This document shows, piece after piece, positions 1-8,623 of a stretch of 61,221 nt of DNA (within the stretch, counting starts at the first letter, position 1; each line of letters begins with the position of its first letter). The stretch covers positions 1-61,221 of the forward strand of contig NZ_LDTB01000003.1 in NCBI RefSeq assembly GCF_001476895.1, in the 5' to 3' direction. Source of the DNA: Sphingomonas endophytica. GTDB taxonomy: Bacteria > Pseudomonadota > Alphaproteobacteria > Sphingomonadales > Sphingomonadaceae. A program made the translations under genes and the position numbers. The notes below the pieces were generated by a model that saw only the letters and a program-made list of their open reading frames with translations, was not told the DNA's origin and searched no databases.

Positions 1-70
1 TTCTTTGTTATATGTCTCTGTACTGTTACCTATATTCTCCTCGTCGTCGGCATCTTCAGATGTGTGTAAG
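1..70. other. Probable sequencing-adapter remnant at contig end
   Basis: The first ~70 bases are AT-rich, unlike the rest of the window. Positions 44-70 match the Illumina Nextera/Tn5 read-1 adapter, ending in the mosaic-end bases AGATGTGTATAAG, at 24 of 27 positions; the differences are at 53, 55 and 66. Positions ~20-40 loosely resemble the tail of a nanopore ligation adapter. In-frame coding for a receptor C terminus begins right after this block, at about 70, and the receptor frame has a stop codon at 67-69. This looks like an untrimmed artefact rather than genomic DNA. Confidence 0.75.
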
Positions 71-147
71 TGCCGGATAACGTGATGGTCGCGGGCAATG
101 TCGGCGATCCGCGCACCTATGGGCTGACGGTCGGGTTCGGGTTCTGA
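70..147 (+). CDS. TonB-dependent receptor, C-terminal fragment (partial)
   Basis: Only the last ~25 codons are present, ending in GDPRTYGLTVGFGF and a TGA stop at 145-147. The motif G-D/E-P-R-T-Y-G-L plus a terminal Phe is the usual last beta-strand of sphingomonad TonB-dependent outer-membrane receptors, where the C-terminal Phe is a Bam recognition signal. The complete receptor at 21371-24121 ends with a near-identical GEPRTYGLTLRTRF. The 5' part is missing because the contig begins here. Substrate cannot be told from the fragment. Confidence 0.7.
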   Translation: MPDNVMVAGNVGDPRTYGLTVGFGF

Positions 148-157
148 ACAGCGCATC

Positions 158-325
158 ACCCCGGCGCACGCCGGGGTATGTCGTCGAACGCGAACACCAG
201 CATCAACCCTGGTCGACGTTGAACCTTGGGGACCGTCCCTCCGTAGAGCCGGACTCCGTGGTTCAGGAGATCCCCAAGTTCCGGCCTTCGCGGAAAGATG
301 GACCCGGCCTTCGCCGGGGGTGACG
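158..325. repeat. Inverted pair of dispersed GC-rich repeats (REP/BIME-like)
   Basis: A forward unit containing a perfect hairpin (arms 158-166 and 169-177, ACCCCGGCG/CGCCGGGGT) lies just after the receptor stop. A reverse-oriented unit, GACCCGGCCTTCGCCGGGGG plus TGACG, lies at 301-325, with a partial copy at 278-293. The same forward/reverse pairing occurs at 60815-60896. The first hairpin could also end transcription of the receptor gene. No coding sequence is seen between the two units. Confidence 0.6.
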
Positions 326-733
326 TACAGCACCGGGCAGGGAAACCGGGATTGGCGGAATTCCGGCAACCGTCCGGGGGGTGGTCGGAAAGCCCTTCCG
401 CGTAGCGCGCGACGCTGATGACGCGCCGCGCGGGACTAAGACCGAACGGCAAACGCCCGGGCCGTTTACACGACCCGGGCGCCTGCGTGACGATCGCTCG
501 TCAGCCCCCTATCCAGCCACCCGCCCGCACGCCTTTCCGTAGGGAAAAGCGGGGCTTGGCGGCGTTCCCCGAACCACGGCCATTTGCCTGTGTGCCAGTG
601 CCCGCAGCTATGCGGCGGATGGTGCGGGCTGTCGATGAAAATGAACGCCAGCTAAACCGATTGCGGCCGCTCTGTGTCGAATCCGCAACAGCACCCGTTG
701 CGAAACCGCAGGCGGCTCCCTACAGGCACGATC
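326..733. other. Intergenic region, no gene recognised
   Basis: About 400 bases between the repeat pair and lolC. Short open frames here have arginine/proline-rich, shadow-like translations and no homology signal. A perfect 8-bp inverted repeat (454-461 CGCCCGGG and 474-481 CCCGGGCG, 12-base loop) is the only clear structure. The lolC promoter is presumably in the last 150 bases, but no convincing -35/-10 pair was found. Confidence 0.5.
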
Positions 734-1984
734 ATGTTGCTGTCGCGCTATGAGAGCATGATCGCGCGGCGGTATCTGCTGCCGGGCAAGGGTGAACGCT
801 TCATCGTGCTGGTGGCGGGCTTCTCGCTGGGCGCGGTGATGCTGGGCGTCGCCGCGCTGGTGATCGTCATGAGCGTCATGAACGGCTTCCGCGCCGAGCT
901 GTTCGACAAGATCGTCGGGCTGAACGGTCATGCCGTGGTCCAGGGGTATAACGGTCGCCTGCCCGACTGGCAGAAGGTCGTGGCGCTGGCCAAGGCGACG
1001 CCGGGCGTGACCAGCGCGGTGCCGATGATCGAGCAGCCGCTGTTCGCCACGTACAACGGCCGGGCCGAGGGTATCCTGCTGCGCGGGATGCGGCCCGAGG
1101 ATATCCGCACCAACCCGACGATCCGGACGAAGGTGGTGGTCGGCAGCCTGTCGACGCTGACGCCGGGCAGCGGGAATGTAGCGATCGGCGCACGCCTCGC
1201 CGAACAACTCGGCGCGACGATCGGGTCGCAGATCACGATCATCAGCCCACTCGGCCGCTCCACTCCGTTCGGCACGGTGCCGCGCAGCGTGATCTACACC
1301 GTCACCGCCATCTTCGAGGTCGGCGTATACGATTACGACAAGGCCTATGTCATCATGCCGTTGCAGGATGCGCAGACGCTGCTGCTGTCGGGCGATTCGG
1401 TCGGCATGATCGAGTTGCAGACCACCGACGCGGATAAGGTCGGCCCGATTCTGGCGCCCCTCGCGCGCGCAGTACAGGGCTATGCGGTGGTCAGCGACTG
1501 GCGGCGGCTGAACGCCGAGCTGTTCGACGCGCTGGCGGTCGAGCGGGTCGCGATGTTCGTCGTGCTGTGCATCATCATCCTGGTCGCGGCGTTCAACATC
1601 GCCAGTTCGCTCATCATGCTGGTGCGGTCGAAGACCCGCGATATCGCAATCCTGCGCACGATGGGGGCGAGCCGGGGGGCGATGCTGCGCATCTTCATGA
1701 CGGTCGGCACCGCGATCGGCGTGCTCGGCACGTTCGCGGGGCTGGCACTGGGCGCGGTGTTCCTGTTCTTCCGCCAGTCGGTGGTCAATTTCGTCCAGCT
1801 GGTGACGGGGCAGAATCTGTGGGATCCCTCGATCCGGTACCTGACCGAACTGCCGTCGAAGGTCGATCCGTTCGAGGTGACCGCGATCGTCCTCATCACG
1901 CTGCTGATGACCTTCCTCGCGACGGTCTATCCGGCGTTGAAGGCCGCCAATACCGATCCGGTCGAGGTGTTGCGTTATGAGTGA
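734..1984 (+). CDS. lolC: Lipoprotein-releasing ABC transporter permease (LolC/E family)
   Basis: Inner-membrane subunit that, with the ATPase LolD, extracts outer-membrane lipoproteins and passes them to LolA. The start at 734 gives 416 residues, the family's usual size; a longer frame upstream has no membrane-protein character. One transmembrane helix lies near residues 22-45. A large periplasmic domain follows, then three C-terminal helices (about 274-297, 325-348, 385-408) in the FtsX/MacB permease arrangement. Its stop overlaps the lolD start by 8 bases, so the two are translationally coupled. Whether it acts as LolC, LolE or a hybrid LolF-type homodimer cannot be decided; no second permease gene is in the window. 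Confidence 0.93.
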   Translation: MLLSRYESMIARRYLLPGKGERFIVLVAGFSLGAVMLGVAALVIVMSVMNGFRAELFDKIVGLNGHAVVQGYNGRLPDWQKVVALAKATPGVTSAVPMIEQPLFATYNGRAEGILLRGMRPEDIRTNPTIRTKVVVGSLSTLTPGSGNVAIGARLAEQLGATIGSQITIISPLGRSTPFGTVPRSVIYTVTAIFEVGVYDYDKAYVIMPLQDAQTLLLSGDSVGMIELQTTDADKVGPILAPLARAVQGYAVVSDWRRLNAELFDALAVERVAMFVVLCIIILVAAFNIASSLIMLVRSKTRDIAILRTMGASRGAMLRIFMTVGTAIGVLGTFAGLALGAVFLFFRQSVVNFVQLVTGQNLWDPSIRYLTELPSKVDPFEVTAIVLITLLMTFLATVYPALKAANTDPVEVLRYE

Positions 1985-2660
1985 CGCCGTTCTTCGGACC
2001 ACCGCGCTGGCGCGCAGCTTCACGCAGGGCGAGGCGACGATCCACGTCCTGCGCGGCGTCGATCTGGCGGTGCAGCCGGGTGAGATCGTCGCGCTGCTCG
2101 GCCCCTCCGGCTCCGGCAAGTCGACCTTGCTGCAGGCGGTCGGATTGCTGGAGGGTGGCTTTTCTGGGTCGATCCGCATCGCCGGGACGGAGGCGTCGAA
2201 GCTGGATGCGGCGGGGCGCACCGCGCTCCGCCGCGACCGGCTGGGGTTCGTCTATCAGTTCCACCACCTTCTGCCCGACTTCAACGCGATCGAGAATGTC
2301 GTCCTGCCGCAACTGATCCACGGCAGCGAGCGGGCGCCGGCCGAGGAGCGCGCGACCGCGCTGTTGACCGCGCTCGGCGTCGGGCACCGCCTGACGCATC
2401 GGCCCTCCGCCTTGTCGGGCGGCGAGCAGCAGCGCGTGGCGGTCGCCCGCGCGCTCGCCAATCGCCCGGCGCTGGTGCTGGCGGACGAGCCGACCGGCAA
2501 CCTCGACGAACATACCGCCGACCGCGTGCTGGCGGAGTTCCTGCGGCTGGTGCGCGGCGAGGGGTCGGCGGCGCTGGTGGCGACGCATAACGAGCGGCTG
2601 GCCGCGCGGATGGACCGCGTGGTGCGGCTGCACGAGGGCCAGCTGGAGATCGCGGGATGA
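1977..2660 (+). CDS. lolD: Lipoprotein-releasing ABC transporter ATP-binding protein LolD
   Basis: Cytoplasmic ATPase powering lipoprotein release with the upstream permease. The protein has 227 residues, a normal LolD length. Walker A is GPSGSGKST at residues 42-50, the signature LSGGEQQR is near 146-153, and Walker B VLADEPT with the catalytic Glu follows. The segment [20 protein letters not shown] is characteristic of LolD. The start overlaps lolC by 8 bases and the stop overlaps the next gene by 4 (ATGA), indicating one transcript of coupled genes. Confidence 0.95.
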   Translation: MSDAVLRTTALARSFTQGEATIHVLRGVDLAVQPGEIVALLGPSGSGKSTLLQAVGLLEGGFSGSIRIAGTEASKLDAAGRTALRRDRLGFVYQFHHLLPDFNAIENVVLPQLIHGSERAPAEERATALLTALGVGHRLTHRPSALSGGEQQRVAVARALANRPALVLADEPTGNLDEHTADRVLAEFLRLVRGEGSAALVATHNERLAARMDRVVRLHEGQLEIAG

Positions 2661-3250
2661 ACGGCGACGCGTGGCGGACAGTGCCGATCCTGAGCGGGCG
2701 GCACGTCACGCTGCGCCCGCTGGACCGCGCCGATCGCGCGGGGCTCGTGTCGGCCTTCGCGGGGCTGGAGCGACTGTTCGCCACCGTCGTGCCGACCGAA
2801 TCGACGATCGATGGCTGGTATGACGCGATCGAGACGCAGCAGGCCGCGGGGCGGGCCTTGCCGTTCACGGTGCTCGACGCGGAGGGCCGCATCAGCGGCA
2901 CGACACGTTTCATGCGGATGAACGTGGCGCACGCCCGTGTCGAGATCGGCGGCACACTCTATGCCACGCGCGTCCAGCGCACGGGCGTGAACACGGACGC
3001 GAAGCGCCTGCTGCTCACCCACGCCTTCGATACGCTCGGCTGCCAATGCGTGCAGTTGCGCACCAACTGGCACAATCGCGCGTCGCGGGCGGCGATCGAG
3101 CGGCTGGGCGCGCGGATGGATGGCGTCCTGCGTGGCCACATGATCACCGGCGAGGGCGAGGTGCGCGACAGCGTCGTCTATTCGATCCTGGCGCACGAAT
3201 GGCCGCAGGTGCGCCGCAACCTCGACTATCTGCTGGAGCGACCGCGATGA
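2657..3250 (+). CDS. GNAT family N-acetyltransferase (RimJ/RimL-like)
   Basis: A 197-residue acetyl-CoA-dependent acyltransferase of the Acetyltransf_3 (RimJ/RimL) type. The N-terminal strand pattern [17 protein letters not shown] and the C-terminal block, where acetyl-CoA binds and [22 protein letters not shown] closes the fold, are typical. The family acetylates protein N-termini, antibiotics or small amines; the substrate here is unknown. It overlaps lolD by 4 bases and the glutathione peroxidase gene by 4. This shared operon with lolCD is probably about expression rather than function. Confidence 0.85.
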   Translation: MNGDAWRTVPILSGRHVTLRPLDRADRAGLVSAFAGLERLFATVVPTESTIDGWYDAIETQQAAGRALPFTVLDAEGRISGTTRFMRMNVAHARVEIGGTLYATRVQRTGVNTDAKRLLLTHAFDTLGCQCVQLRTNWHNRASRAAIERLGARMDGVLRGHMITGEGEVRDSVVYSILAHEWPQVRRNLDYLLERPR

Positions 3251-3720
3251 TCGACGATCTGACCGTGACCGGTGCCGATGGGCGGCAGGTGCCGCTCGAC
3301 CGCTGGCGGGGGCAGGTGCTGCTGATCGTCAACACCGCGTCGAAATGCGGTTTCACTCCGCAATATGAGGGACTGGAGGCGCTCCATCGCCGGTATGCCG
3401 AGTGCGGCTTCGCGGTGCTGGGCTTCCCGTGCAACCAATTCGGCGCGCAGGAGCCCGGCGACGCGGCGGAGATCGCCAGCTTCTGTTCGCTGACCTACGA
3501 CGTGACGTTCCCGGTTTTCGCGAAGATCGACGTCAACGGCGCGAATGCCGATCCGTTGTTCGAGCGGCTGAAGCAGGCGGCGCCCGGCGTGTTGGGTACG
3601 AAGGCGGTGAAGTGGAACTTCACGAAGTTCCTGGTCGATCGGCAGGGCAGGGTGGTGCGCCGCTATGCGCCGACGACCAAGCCCGAGGAATTGGCGACGG
3701 ATATCGAGGCGCTGTTTTAG
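3247..3720 (+). CDS. Glutathione peroxidase family protein (Cys type)
   Basis: A 157-residue thiol peroxidase reducing hydrogen and lipid hydroperoxides. The peroxidatic Cys34 is in NTASKCGFTPQYEGL, FPCNQFG (Cys62, Gln64) supplies the second conserved block, and Trp123 in KWNFTKFLV completes the Cys/Gln/Trp/Asn active-site set. Bacterial Cys-type enzymes of this family usually draw electrons from thioredoxin rather than glutathione; that is family knowledge, not shown here. No signal peptide is visible, so it is cytoplasmic. The start ATG overlaps the GNAT stop (ATGA). Confidence 0.93.
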   Translation: MIDDLTVTGADGRQVPLDRWRGQVLLIVNTASKCGFTPQYEGLEALHRRYAECGFAVLGFPCNQFGAQEPGDAAEIASFCSLTYDVTFPVFAKIDVNGANADPLFERLKQAAPGVLGTKAVKWNFTKFLVDRQGRVVRRYAPTTKPEELATDIEALF

Positions 3721-3723
3721 CGG

Positions 3724-3831
3724 ATGTTCGGGGATCGTGTCGTGCTTGGCTTCGTCTTAGGGCTGATCCTTGCGATCCTTGCGCTGTTGCTGGTCGCGAT
3801 GGCGAAGACGCCTGTTGCGCTTCGCTCGTAG
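3724..3831 (+). CDS. Possible 35-residue single-pass membrane peptide
   Basis: An ATG three bases after the gpx stop opens a 35-codon frame ending in TAG. The product begins MFGDRVVLGF and carries an uninterrupted hydrophobic stretch of about 22 residues (roughly 6-27), followed by a short basic tail ending in ALRS. Position at the end of the lolC-lolD-GNAT-gpx run and the clean single-helix profile favour a real small membrane protein. There is no separate ribosome-binding site, so it would depend on translational coupling. It could be chance. Confidence 0.4.
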   Translation: MFGDRVVLGFVLGLILAILALLLVAMAKTPVALRS

Positions 3832-3839
3832 CCACCACA

Positions 3840-4056
3840 CCGTCATTCCCGCTACGGCGTCCTTGCGAGAAACCGTGCCATGCTTGTGCGAGTGGCACAC
3901 GCTATAGCCCTCATCTTGCCTTACTCAGGCCTCCGCGTGCGCGGGAGCACGGCGGAGGCTCTCTCCGATGTCTTGTTCACGCGGCAATGCCAAGCACGTG
4001 GCGTCGGTGAGTCTCGCAACCATCTGCGCATCCGGATCCCCGCCTTCGCGGAAATG
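3840..4056. repeat. Degenerate REP-like pair in intergenic region
   Basis: CGTCATTCCCGCTACGGCG at about 3840 and, in reverse orientation, GGATCCCCGCCTTCGCGGAAATGA at about 4032-4055 resemble the diverged forward and reverse units of the dispersed repeat seen at 158-325 and 60815-60896. The ~170 bases between them hold nothing recognisable. Confidence 0.35.
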
Positions 4057-4059
4057 AGA

Positions 4060-4082
4060 GGGGGGCGGCGTAACCGCCCCCC
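4060..4082 (-). terminator. GC-rich hairpin after hdeD-like gene
   Basis: Perfect 9-bp stem (4060-4068 GGGGGGCGG, 4074-4082 CCGCCCCCC) with a 5-base loop, placed 3 bases beyond the stop codon of the reverse-strand gene. No clear U-run follows in the reverse transcript. It may also stop readthrough from the forward lolC operon. Confidence 0.55.
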
Positions 4083-4085
4083 GAC

Positions 4086-4682
4086 TTAGGCGATCGCCCC
4101 GAATGCCTCCGCGCCCTTGCGATGGTCGCTGGCCGTCGCGATCGCGGTCGCGCCGCCCATCATGAAGCTGACGCCCAGAATGAAGCCCGGCAGGGTCAGC
4201 GCCGACCACGGCACCGTCGCCAGGATGAATGCCGCCAGCAGGATGTTGATCGCACCCAGCGCGATCATCCAGCCGCGCCGGCGCCGCATCCGGAAGCCCA
4301 GCACGATCTCCAGCAGGCCGCGCATCAGCAGCCACACCGTCACCAGCAATGTCAGCGAGAGCGCGCCCGTCACGGGCTCGAAGACCATGACCGCGCCGAC
4401 GATGACCGTCAGCACGCCGAAGGCGACCGCGTAGAACCGGCCTTCGTGCCCGCGCCCGAACAGGCCGGCGGCGATCGAGAAGACGCCGGAAACGAACAGC
4501 AGCGCTCCGATGACCAAGGTGGCGGCGTAGGTGGCGGCGAACGGCCAGATGAACGCGGCCAGCCCGACAAGTATCGACACGACGCCGTATGCCATGATCC
4601 AGCCCCAGCCGTTGCCGATGGCCGTGCGCGGCGATCCGAAGGTTTCCGCCACCCTGCCGATGTCGGTCCGAAAATCGCTCAT
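4086..4682 (-). CDS. HdeD-like DUF308 membrane protein
   Basis: A 198-residue integral membrane protein with about six hydrophobic helices, including WGWIMAYGVVSILVGLAAFIWPF and paired GA-rich segments. It belongs to the HdeD/DUF308 family; E. coli HdeD is linked to acid resistance, but the molecular activity is unknown. The ATG at 4682 is preferred over an in-frame GTG at 4691 because AGGAG sits 8 bases before the ATG but directly abuts the GTG. It is a single gene, divergent from dnaE. Confidence 0.85.
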   Translation of the reverse strand: MSDFRTDIGRVAETFGSPRTAIGNGWGWIMAYGVVSILVGLAAFIWPFAATYAATLVIGALLFVSGVFSIAAGLFGRGHEGRFYAVAFGVLTVIVGAVMVFEPVTGALSLTLLVTVWLLMRGLLEIVLGFRMRRRRGWMIALGAINILLAAFILATVPWSALTLPGFILGVSFMMGGATAIATASDHRKGAEAFGAIA

Positions 4683-4774
4683 CACCGTCACTCCTTTCGT
4701 GGATCAGCGAACGGACGCTCGTGGACGCGGTTCCGGGGATGGTCGAATCGGGTCAGTGCGCCTAGGTTGCGCCG

Positions 4775-7700
4775 ATGCCGCATTCCGGGTTCGTGCCGCT
4801 CCGCATCTTTTCCAGCTACACCATGCTTGACGGCGCGATCGAGCCGAAGGCGATCGCCAAGCGTGCGGCGAAACTGGGCTTCCCCGCCGCGGCCTTGACC
4901 GACCGCAACGGCCTGTATGCCGCGATGGCGTTTTCCGATGCGGCGATGGGCGCGGGCGTGCAGCCGGTGATCGGCACGATGCTGGGGATCGCGCGTCCCG
5001 ATATGCCCGATGGCGTGGCGGCGGCGATCGACTGGATCGCACTCTACGCGCAGAATAGCGAGGGCTACGACAATCTCTGTGCGCTGGTCAGCCGCGCTCA
5101 CCTCGACCGTCCGCTCGAACTCGCGCCGCATGTCGGGTTCGACATGCTGGAGCGGCATTCGGCGGGGCTGATCGCGCTGACCGCCGGCGGGGAGGGCGGG
5201 GTGGCCCGGCTGTTCGCCGAGGATCAGCCCGATCGCGCCGTGGCCTATGCCGACCGGCTGCACGCGATCTTCGGCGATCGTCTGTATGTCGAGGTGTGCC
5301 GCCGCGACGATGCGATCGAGGACAAGGCCGAGCCGCTGCTGCTCGATCTCGCCTATGACCGGAACTGGCCGATCGTCGCGACCAATCCGTGCTGTTTCGA
5401 GGAAGCCGATTTCGGCGACGCGCATGACGCGATGCTGTGCATCGCCTCGTCCAGCTATGTCGAGAGCGAGGATCGCCCGCGTAGCTGCGGCCATGCGTGG
5501 ATGAAGCCGGCGATCGACATGGCCGCGCTGTTCCATGATCTGCCCGAGGCGCTGGCGAACACGCTGGTCGTCGCGCAGCGCTGCGCCGTGGCCGCGCCGA
5601 AGCGCAAGCCGATCCTCCCCAGCCTGGCGGGCGATCGTGAGGGCGAGGCGGCGATGCTGCGCAACGACGCCGCCGCCGGGCTGGAGGCGCGGCTCGACCG
5701 GATCGAGGAGCTGGGCGCGCAGCCCGAGGGCGACCCCGACTGGCGCGAGACGTATCGCAAGCGGCTGGCGTTCGAGGTCGACGTCATCATCCAGATGGGC
5801 TTCCCCGGCTATTTCCTGATCGTCGCCGACTTCATCAAATGGGCGAAGGATCACGACATTCCGGTGGGGCCGGGCCGTGGTTCGGGCGCGGGCTCGGTCG
5901 TCGCCTGGGCGCTGACGATCACCGATCTCGACCCGATCAAGCTGGGCCTGCTGTTCGAGCGCTTCCTGAACCCGGAACGCGTGTCGATGCCCGACTTCGA
6001 CATCGACTTCTGCGAAACCCGACGTGGCGAGGTCATCCGCTACGTCCAGGAGAAATACGGCCGCGATCAGGTCGCGCAGATCATCACCTTCGGTAAGCTG
6101 AAGGCGCGCGCGGTGTTGAAGGATACCGGGCGCGTGCTTCAGATGAGCTATGGCCAGATCGACCGGCTCGCCAAGCTGGTGCCCAACCACCCGACCGATC
6201 CCTGGGACCTGAAGCGCGCGCTGAACGGCGTGCCGGAGATCGCCAAGGAATATTCCAACGACAATCAGGTCCGGCATCTGTGGGATCTGGCGACCAAGCT
6301 GGAGGGGTTGCCGCGCCACTCCTCGACCCACGCGGCGGGCGTGGTGATCGGCGACCGGCCGCTGGCGAAGCTGGTGCCGCTCTACCGCGATCCGCGCTCC
6401 GACATGCCGGTCACGCAGTTCGACATGAAATATGTCGAGGGCGCCGGGCTGGTAAAGTTCGACTTCCTGGGCCTGAAGACGCTGTCGGTGCTCAAGAAAG
6501 CGATCGAACTTCTGAAGAAGCGCGACATCCATGTCGATCTCGACGCGCTGCCATGGGACGACGAGGGCGTCTACAAATTGCTCCAGCGCGGCGACACGGT
6601 CGGCGTGTTCCAGCTGGAATCGGAGGGGATGCGCCGCACGCTGTCCGCCGTCCGCCCGACCAATTTCGGCGACATCGTCGCGCTCGTCTCGCTGTATCGC
6701 CCCGGTCCGATGGACAACATTCCGTCGTTCGGGCGGCGTAAGCAGGGGACGGAGGAGATCACCTATCCGCACCCGTTGCTGGAGCCGATCCTCGCCGAAA
6801 CCTACGGCATCTTCGTCTATCAGGAACAGGTGATGCAGGCCGCGCAGGTGCTGGCGGGCTATTCGCTCGGCGGCGCGGACCTGTTGCGCCGCGCGATGGG
6901 CAAGAAGATCAAGGCGGAGATGGACGCGCAGCGCGCCACCTTCGTCAAGGGCTGCGCCGAGCATAATCAGATCCCGGCGCCGTACGCGAACCAGTTGTTC
7001 GACTTGATCGACAAGTTCGCCGGCTATGGTTTCAACAAGAGCCACGCGGCGGCCTATGCCTTGCTGGCGTACCAGACCGCGTGGTTGAAGGCGCATCACC
7101 CGGCGGAATTCTTTGCCGCGTCGATGTGTTACGACCTGCATCTAACCGACAAGCTGGCGATCTTCGTCGACGATGCGCGGCGGCTGGGCATCCCGTTGCT
7201 GCCGCCATGCATCAACGGCAGCGTCGCGGAGTTCGATGTCGAGCTGAACGACGAGGGGCAGGCCGCCGTCCGCTACGCGCTCGCCGCGCTGAAATCGGTC
7301 GGTGAGGGGGCGATGGAGAAGCTCTGCGAGGAGCGAGCCAAGGCCGGGCCGTTCCGGAGCCTCGACGATCTCGCCGCGCGCGTCGATCCACGCCTGCTCA
7401 ACAAGCGGCAATTGGAGACGCTGGCGGCCGGCGGCGCATTCGACGCGCTGGAGCCGAACCGCGCGGGCGTCCATGCCGTCGTCGAGACGCTGGTCGCGAT
7501 CGCGGTCCGCACGCACGAGGGGCGGACCAGCGGGCAGGGCGGGCTGTTCGGCGACGATGCGGGCGCGGGCGACGATATCAAGCTGCCCGCCGGCGCGCGC
7601 TGGTCGCTGGCCGAGCGGATGGAGCAGGAGAAGGAGGCGTTCGGTTTCTATTTCTCCGCGCACCCGGTCGATCGTTACCGCCACCTCGCCAGGACGCATG

Positions 7701-8275
7701 GCGCGCGCACCTATGTGACGCTGGGCGACCTGCAGATCGCGGACGGCGCGCGGGTGATGGCGACGATGGCGGTGCTGGTCGAGGACGCGCGCTGGCGGAC
7801 GTCGGCGCGCGGCAAGCGCTACATGATGGCGACCCTGTCGGATGCGACGGGTCAGTTCATGGCGACCTGTTTCGACGACGGTCCCGCCGCCGATCTGGAG
7901 GAAGCCGCCAAGAATGGCGGTTGCGGCCTTGCCACCGTCGAGCTGGATCGTCGCCCCGGCGAGGAAACGCCGCGCGTCACGGTGAAGTCGATCAAGCCGT
8001 TCGAAACGCTGGCGACATCGACCCGCTTCGCGCTGGAAATTCACGTCGCGAACGTCGCGGCGGTCCAGGCGTTGGCGGCGCTGATCGGTCCGTTGCGCGG
8101 CGCGCGCGGCAAGGTGACGCTGAAGGTGCCGACCGGCGAGGGGGAGGTGGCGACCGTCATCCTCGCCCGCGACTTCGCGCTGGACGCGGAACTGGCCGAG
8201 CGGATCGAGGCGCTGCCGGGGGTGACGAAGGTCGAATTCGAGATCGAGGAAACGCGGCTGCGGTCGGTAGGATGA
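4775..8275 (+). CDS. dnaE: DNA polymerase III subunit alpha
   Basis: Replicative DNA polymerase catalytic subunit, 1166 residues, the normal DnaE1 length. Order: PHP domain (about 6-275), C-family polymerase core with GRGSGAGS near 367, catalytic Asp407 and Asp409 in PDFDIDF and Asp563 in KFDFLGLKTL, then tandem HhH, OB-fold and C-terminal tau-binding region. The PHP domain has lost canonical metal ligands: positions matching E. coli His8, His12 and Asp14 are Pro8, Phe12 and Ser14. It is therefore unlikely to have PHP exonuclease activity, and proofreading presumably comes from DnaQ. It stands alone, divergent from hdeD. Confidence 0.97.
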   Translation: MPHSGFVPLRIFSSYTMLDGAIEPKAIAKRAAKLGFPAAALTDRNGLYAAMAFSDAAMGAGVQPVIGTMLGIARPDMPDGVAAAIDWIALYAQNSEGYDNLCALVSRAHLDRPLELAPHVGFDMLERHSAGLIALTAGGEGGVARLFAEDQPDRAVAYADRLHAIFGDRLYVEVCRRDDAIEDKAEPLLLDLAYDRNWPIVATNPCCFEEADFGDAHDAMLCIASSSYVESEDRPRSCGHAWMKPAIDMAALFHDLPEALANTLVVAQRCAVAAPKRKPILPSLAGDREGEAAMLRNDAAAGLEARLDRIEELGAQPEGDPDWRETYRKRLAFEVDVIIQMGFPGYFLIVADFIKWAKDHDIPVGPGRGSGAGSVVAWALTITDLDPIKLGLLFERFLNPERVSMPDFDIDFCETRRGEVIRYVQEKYGRDQVAQIITFGKLKARAVLKDTGRVLQMSYGQIDRLAKLVPNHPTDPWDLKRALNGVPEIAKEYSNDNQVRHLWDLATKLEGLPRHSSTHAAGVVIGDRPLAKLVPLYRDPRSDMPVTQFDMKYVEGAGLVKFDFLGLKTLSVLKKAIELLKKRDIHVDLDALPWDDEGVYKLLQRGDTVGVFQLESEGMRRTLSAVRPTNFGDIVALVSLYRPGPMDNIPSFGRRKQGTEEITYPHPLLEPILAETYGIFVYQEQVMQAAQVLAGYSLGGADLLRRAMGKKIKAEMDAQRATFVKGCAEHNQIPAPYANQLFDLIDKFAGYGFNKSHAAAYALLAYQTAWLKAHHPAEFFAASMCYDLHLTDKLAIFVDDARRLGIPLLPPCINGSVAEFDVELNDEGQAAVRYALAALKSVGEGAMEKLCEERAKAGPFRSLDDLAARVDPRLLNKRQLETLAAGGAFDALEPNRAGVHAVVETLVAIAVRTHEGRTSGQGGLFGDDAGAGDDIKLPAGARWSLAERMEQEKEAFGFYFSAHPVDRYRHLARTHGARTYVTLGDLQIADGARVMATMAVLVEDARWRTSARGKRYMMATLSDATGQFMATCFDDGPAADLEEAAKNGGCGLATVELDRRPGEETPRVTVKSIKPFETLATSTRFALEIHVANVAAVQALAALIGPLRGARGKVTLKVPTGEGEVATVILARDFALDAELAERIEALPGVTKVEFEIEETRLRSVG

Positions 8276-8284
8276 CTCTCGCGT

Positions 8285-8311
8285 CAAGGGGGTGCCGCCC
8301 GCAGCCCCTTG
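8285..8311 (+). terminator. Candidate dnaE terminator hairpin
   Basis: Inverted repeat CAAGGGG (8285-8291) / CCCCTTG (8305-8311) with a 13-base loop, beginning 9 bases after the dnaE stop. There is no U-run, so it is a weak intrinsic terminator by sequence. Confidence 0.4.
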
Positions 8312-8623
8312 GGTAAGCGCGTCGTCGGCGCTCTGCGGCGGGAGTGCGCGGTCCGCATCTCGGCATCGCTGCGTCAACGGGTCCGTCACACGAAAGCGTG
8401 ACGACACGATCGGGCCGTGTAGGACTGTCACGGTTCGACACATCTGTCTGGGACAGCTTGGGCGCGCCAGCGGTTTATGCTCCGCGCGACTAGCGGGAGA
8501 TCCCAGCGTTCGGCGGGATGACGACTCTTCAGGTGGGATGGATCAGACCGCAAAGGCCAGCAGAACGATCGCCGCGCCGCTGCCGATCCCGTTCGCCCGC
8601 TCCTTGTCTGCGCCACGCCTGTC
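8312..8623. other. Intergenic region with one REP-like unit
   Basis: About 310 bases between the convergent ends of dnaE and the radical SAM gene. It contains a reverse-oriented dispersed-repeat unit at 8499-8523 (starting GATCCCAGCG and ending GGGATGACG) and a small inverted repeat CGTCAC/GTGACG at 8384-8389 and 8398-8403. No gene is recognisable here. Confidence 0.5.

Noticed and set aside
608..2221. 537-aa open frame antisense to lolC
   Set aside because: Arg/His/Asp-rich translation typical of a shadow frame in GC-rich DNA; lolC on the other strand has clear family motifs.
4688..7141. 817-aa open frame antisense to dnaE
   Set aside because: Shadow frame; amino-acid composition is implausible and DnaE catalytic motifs are on the + strand.
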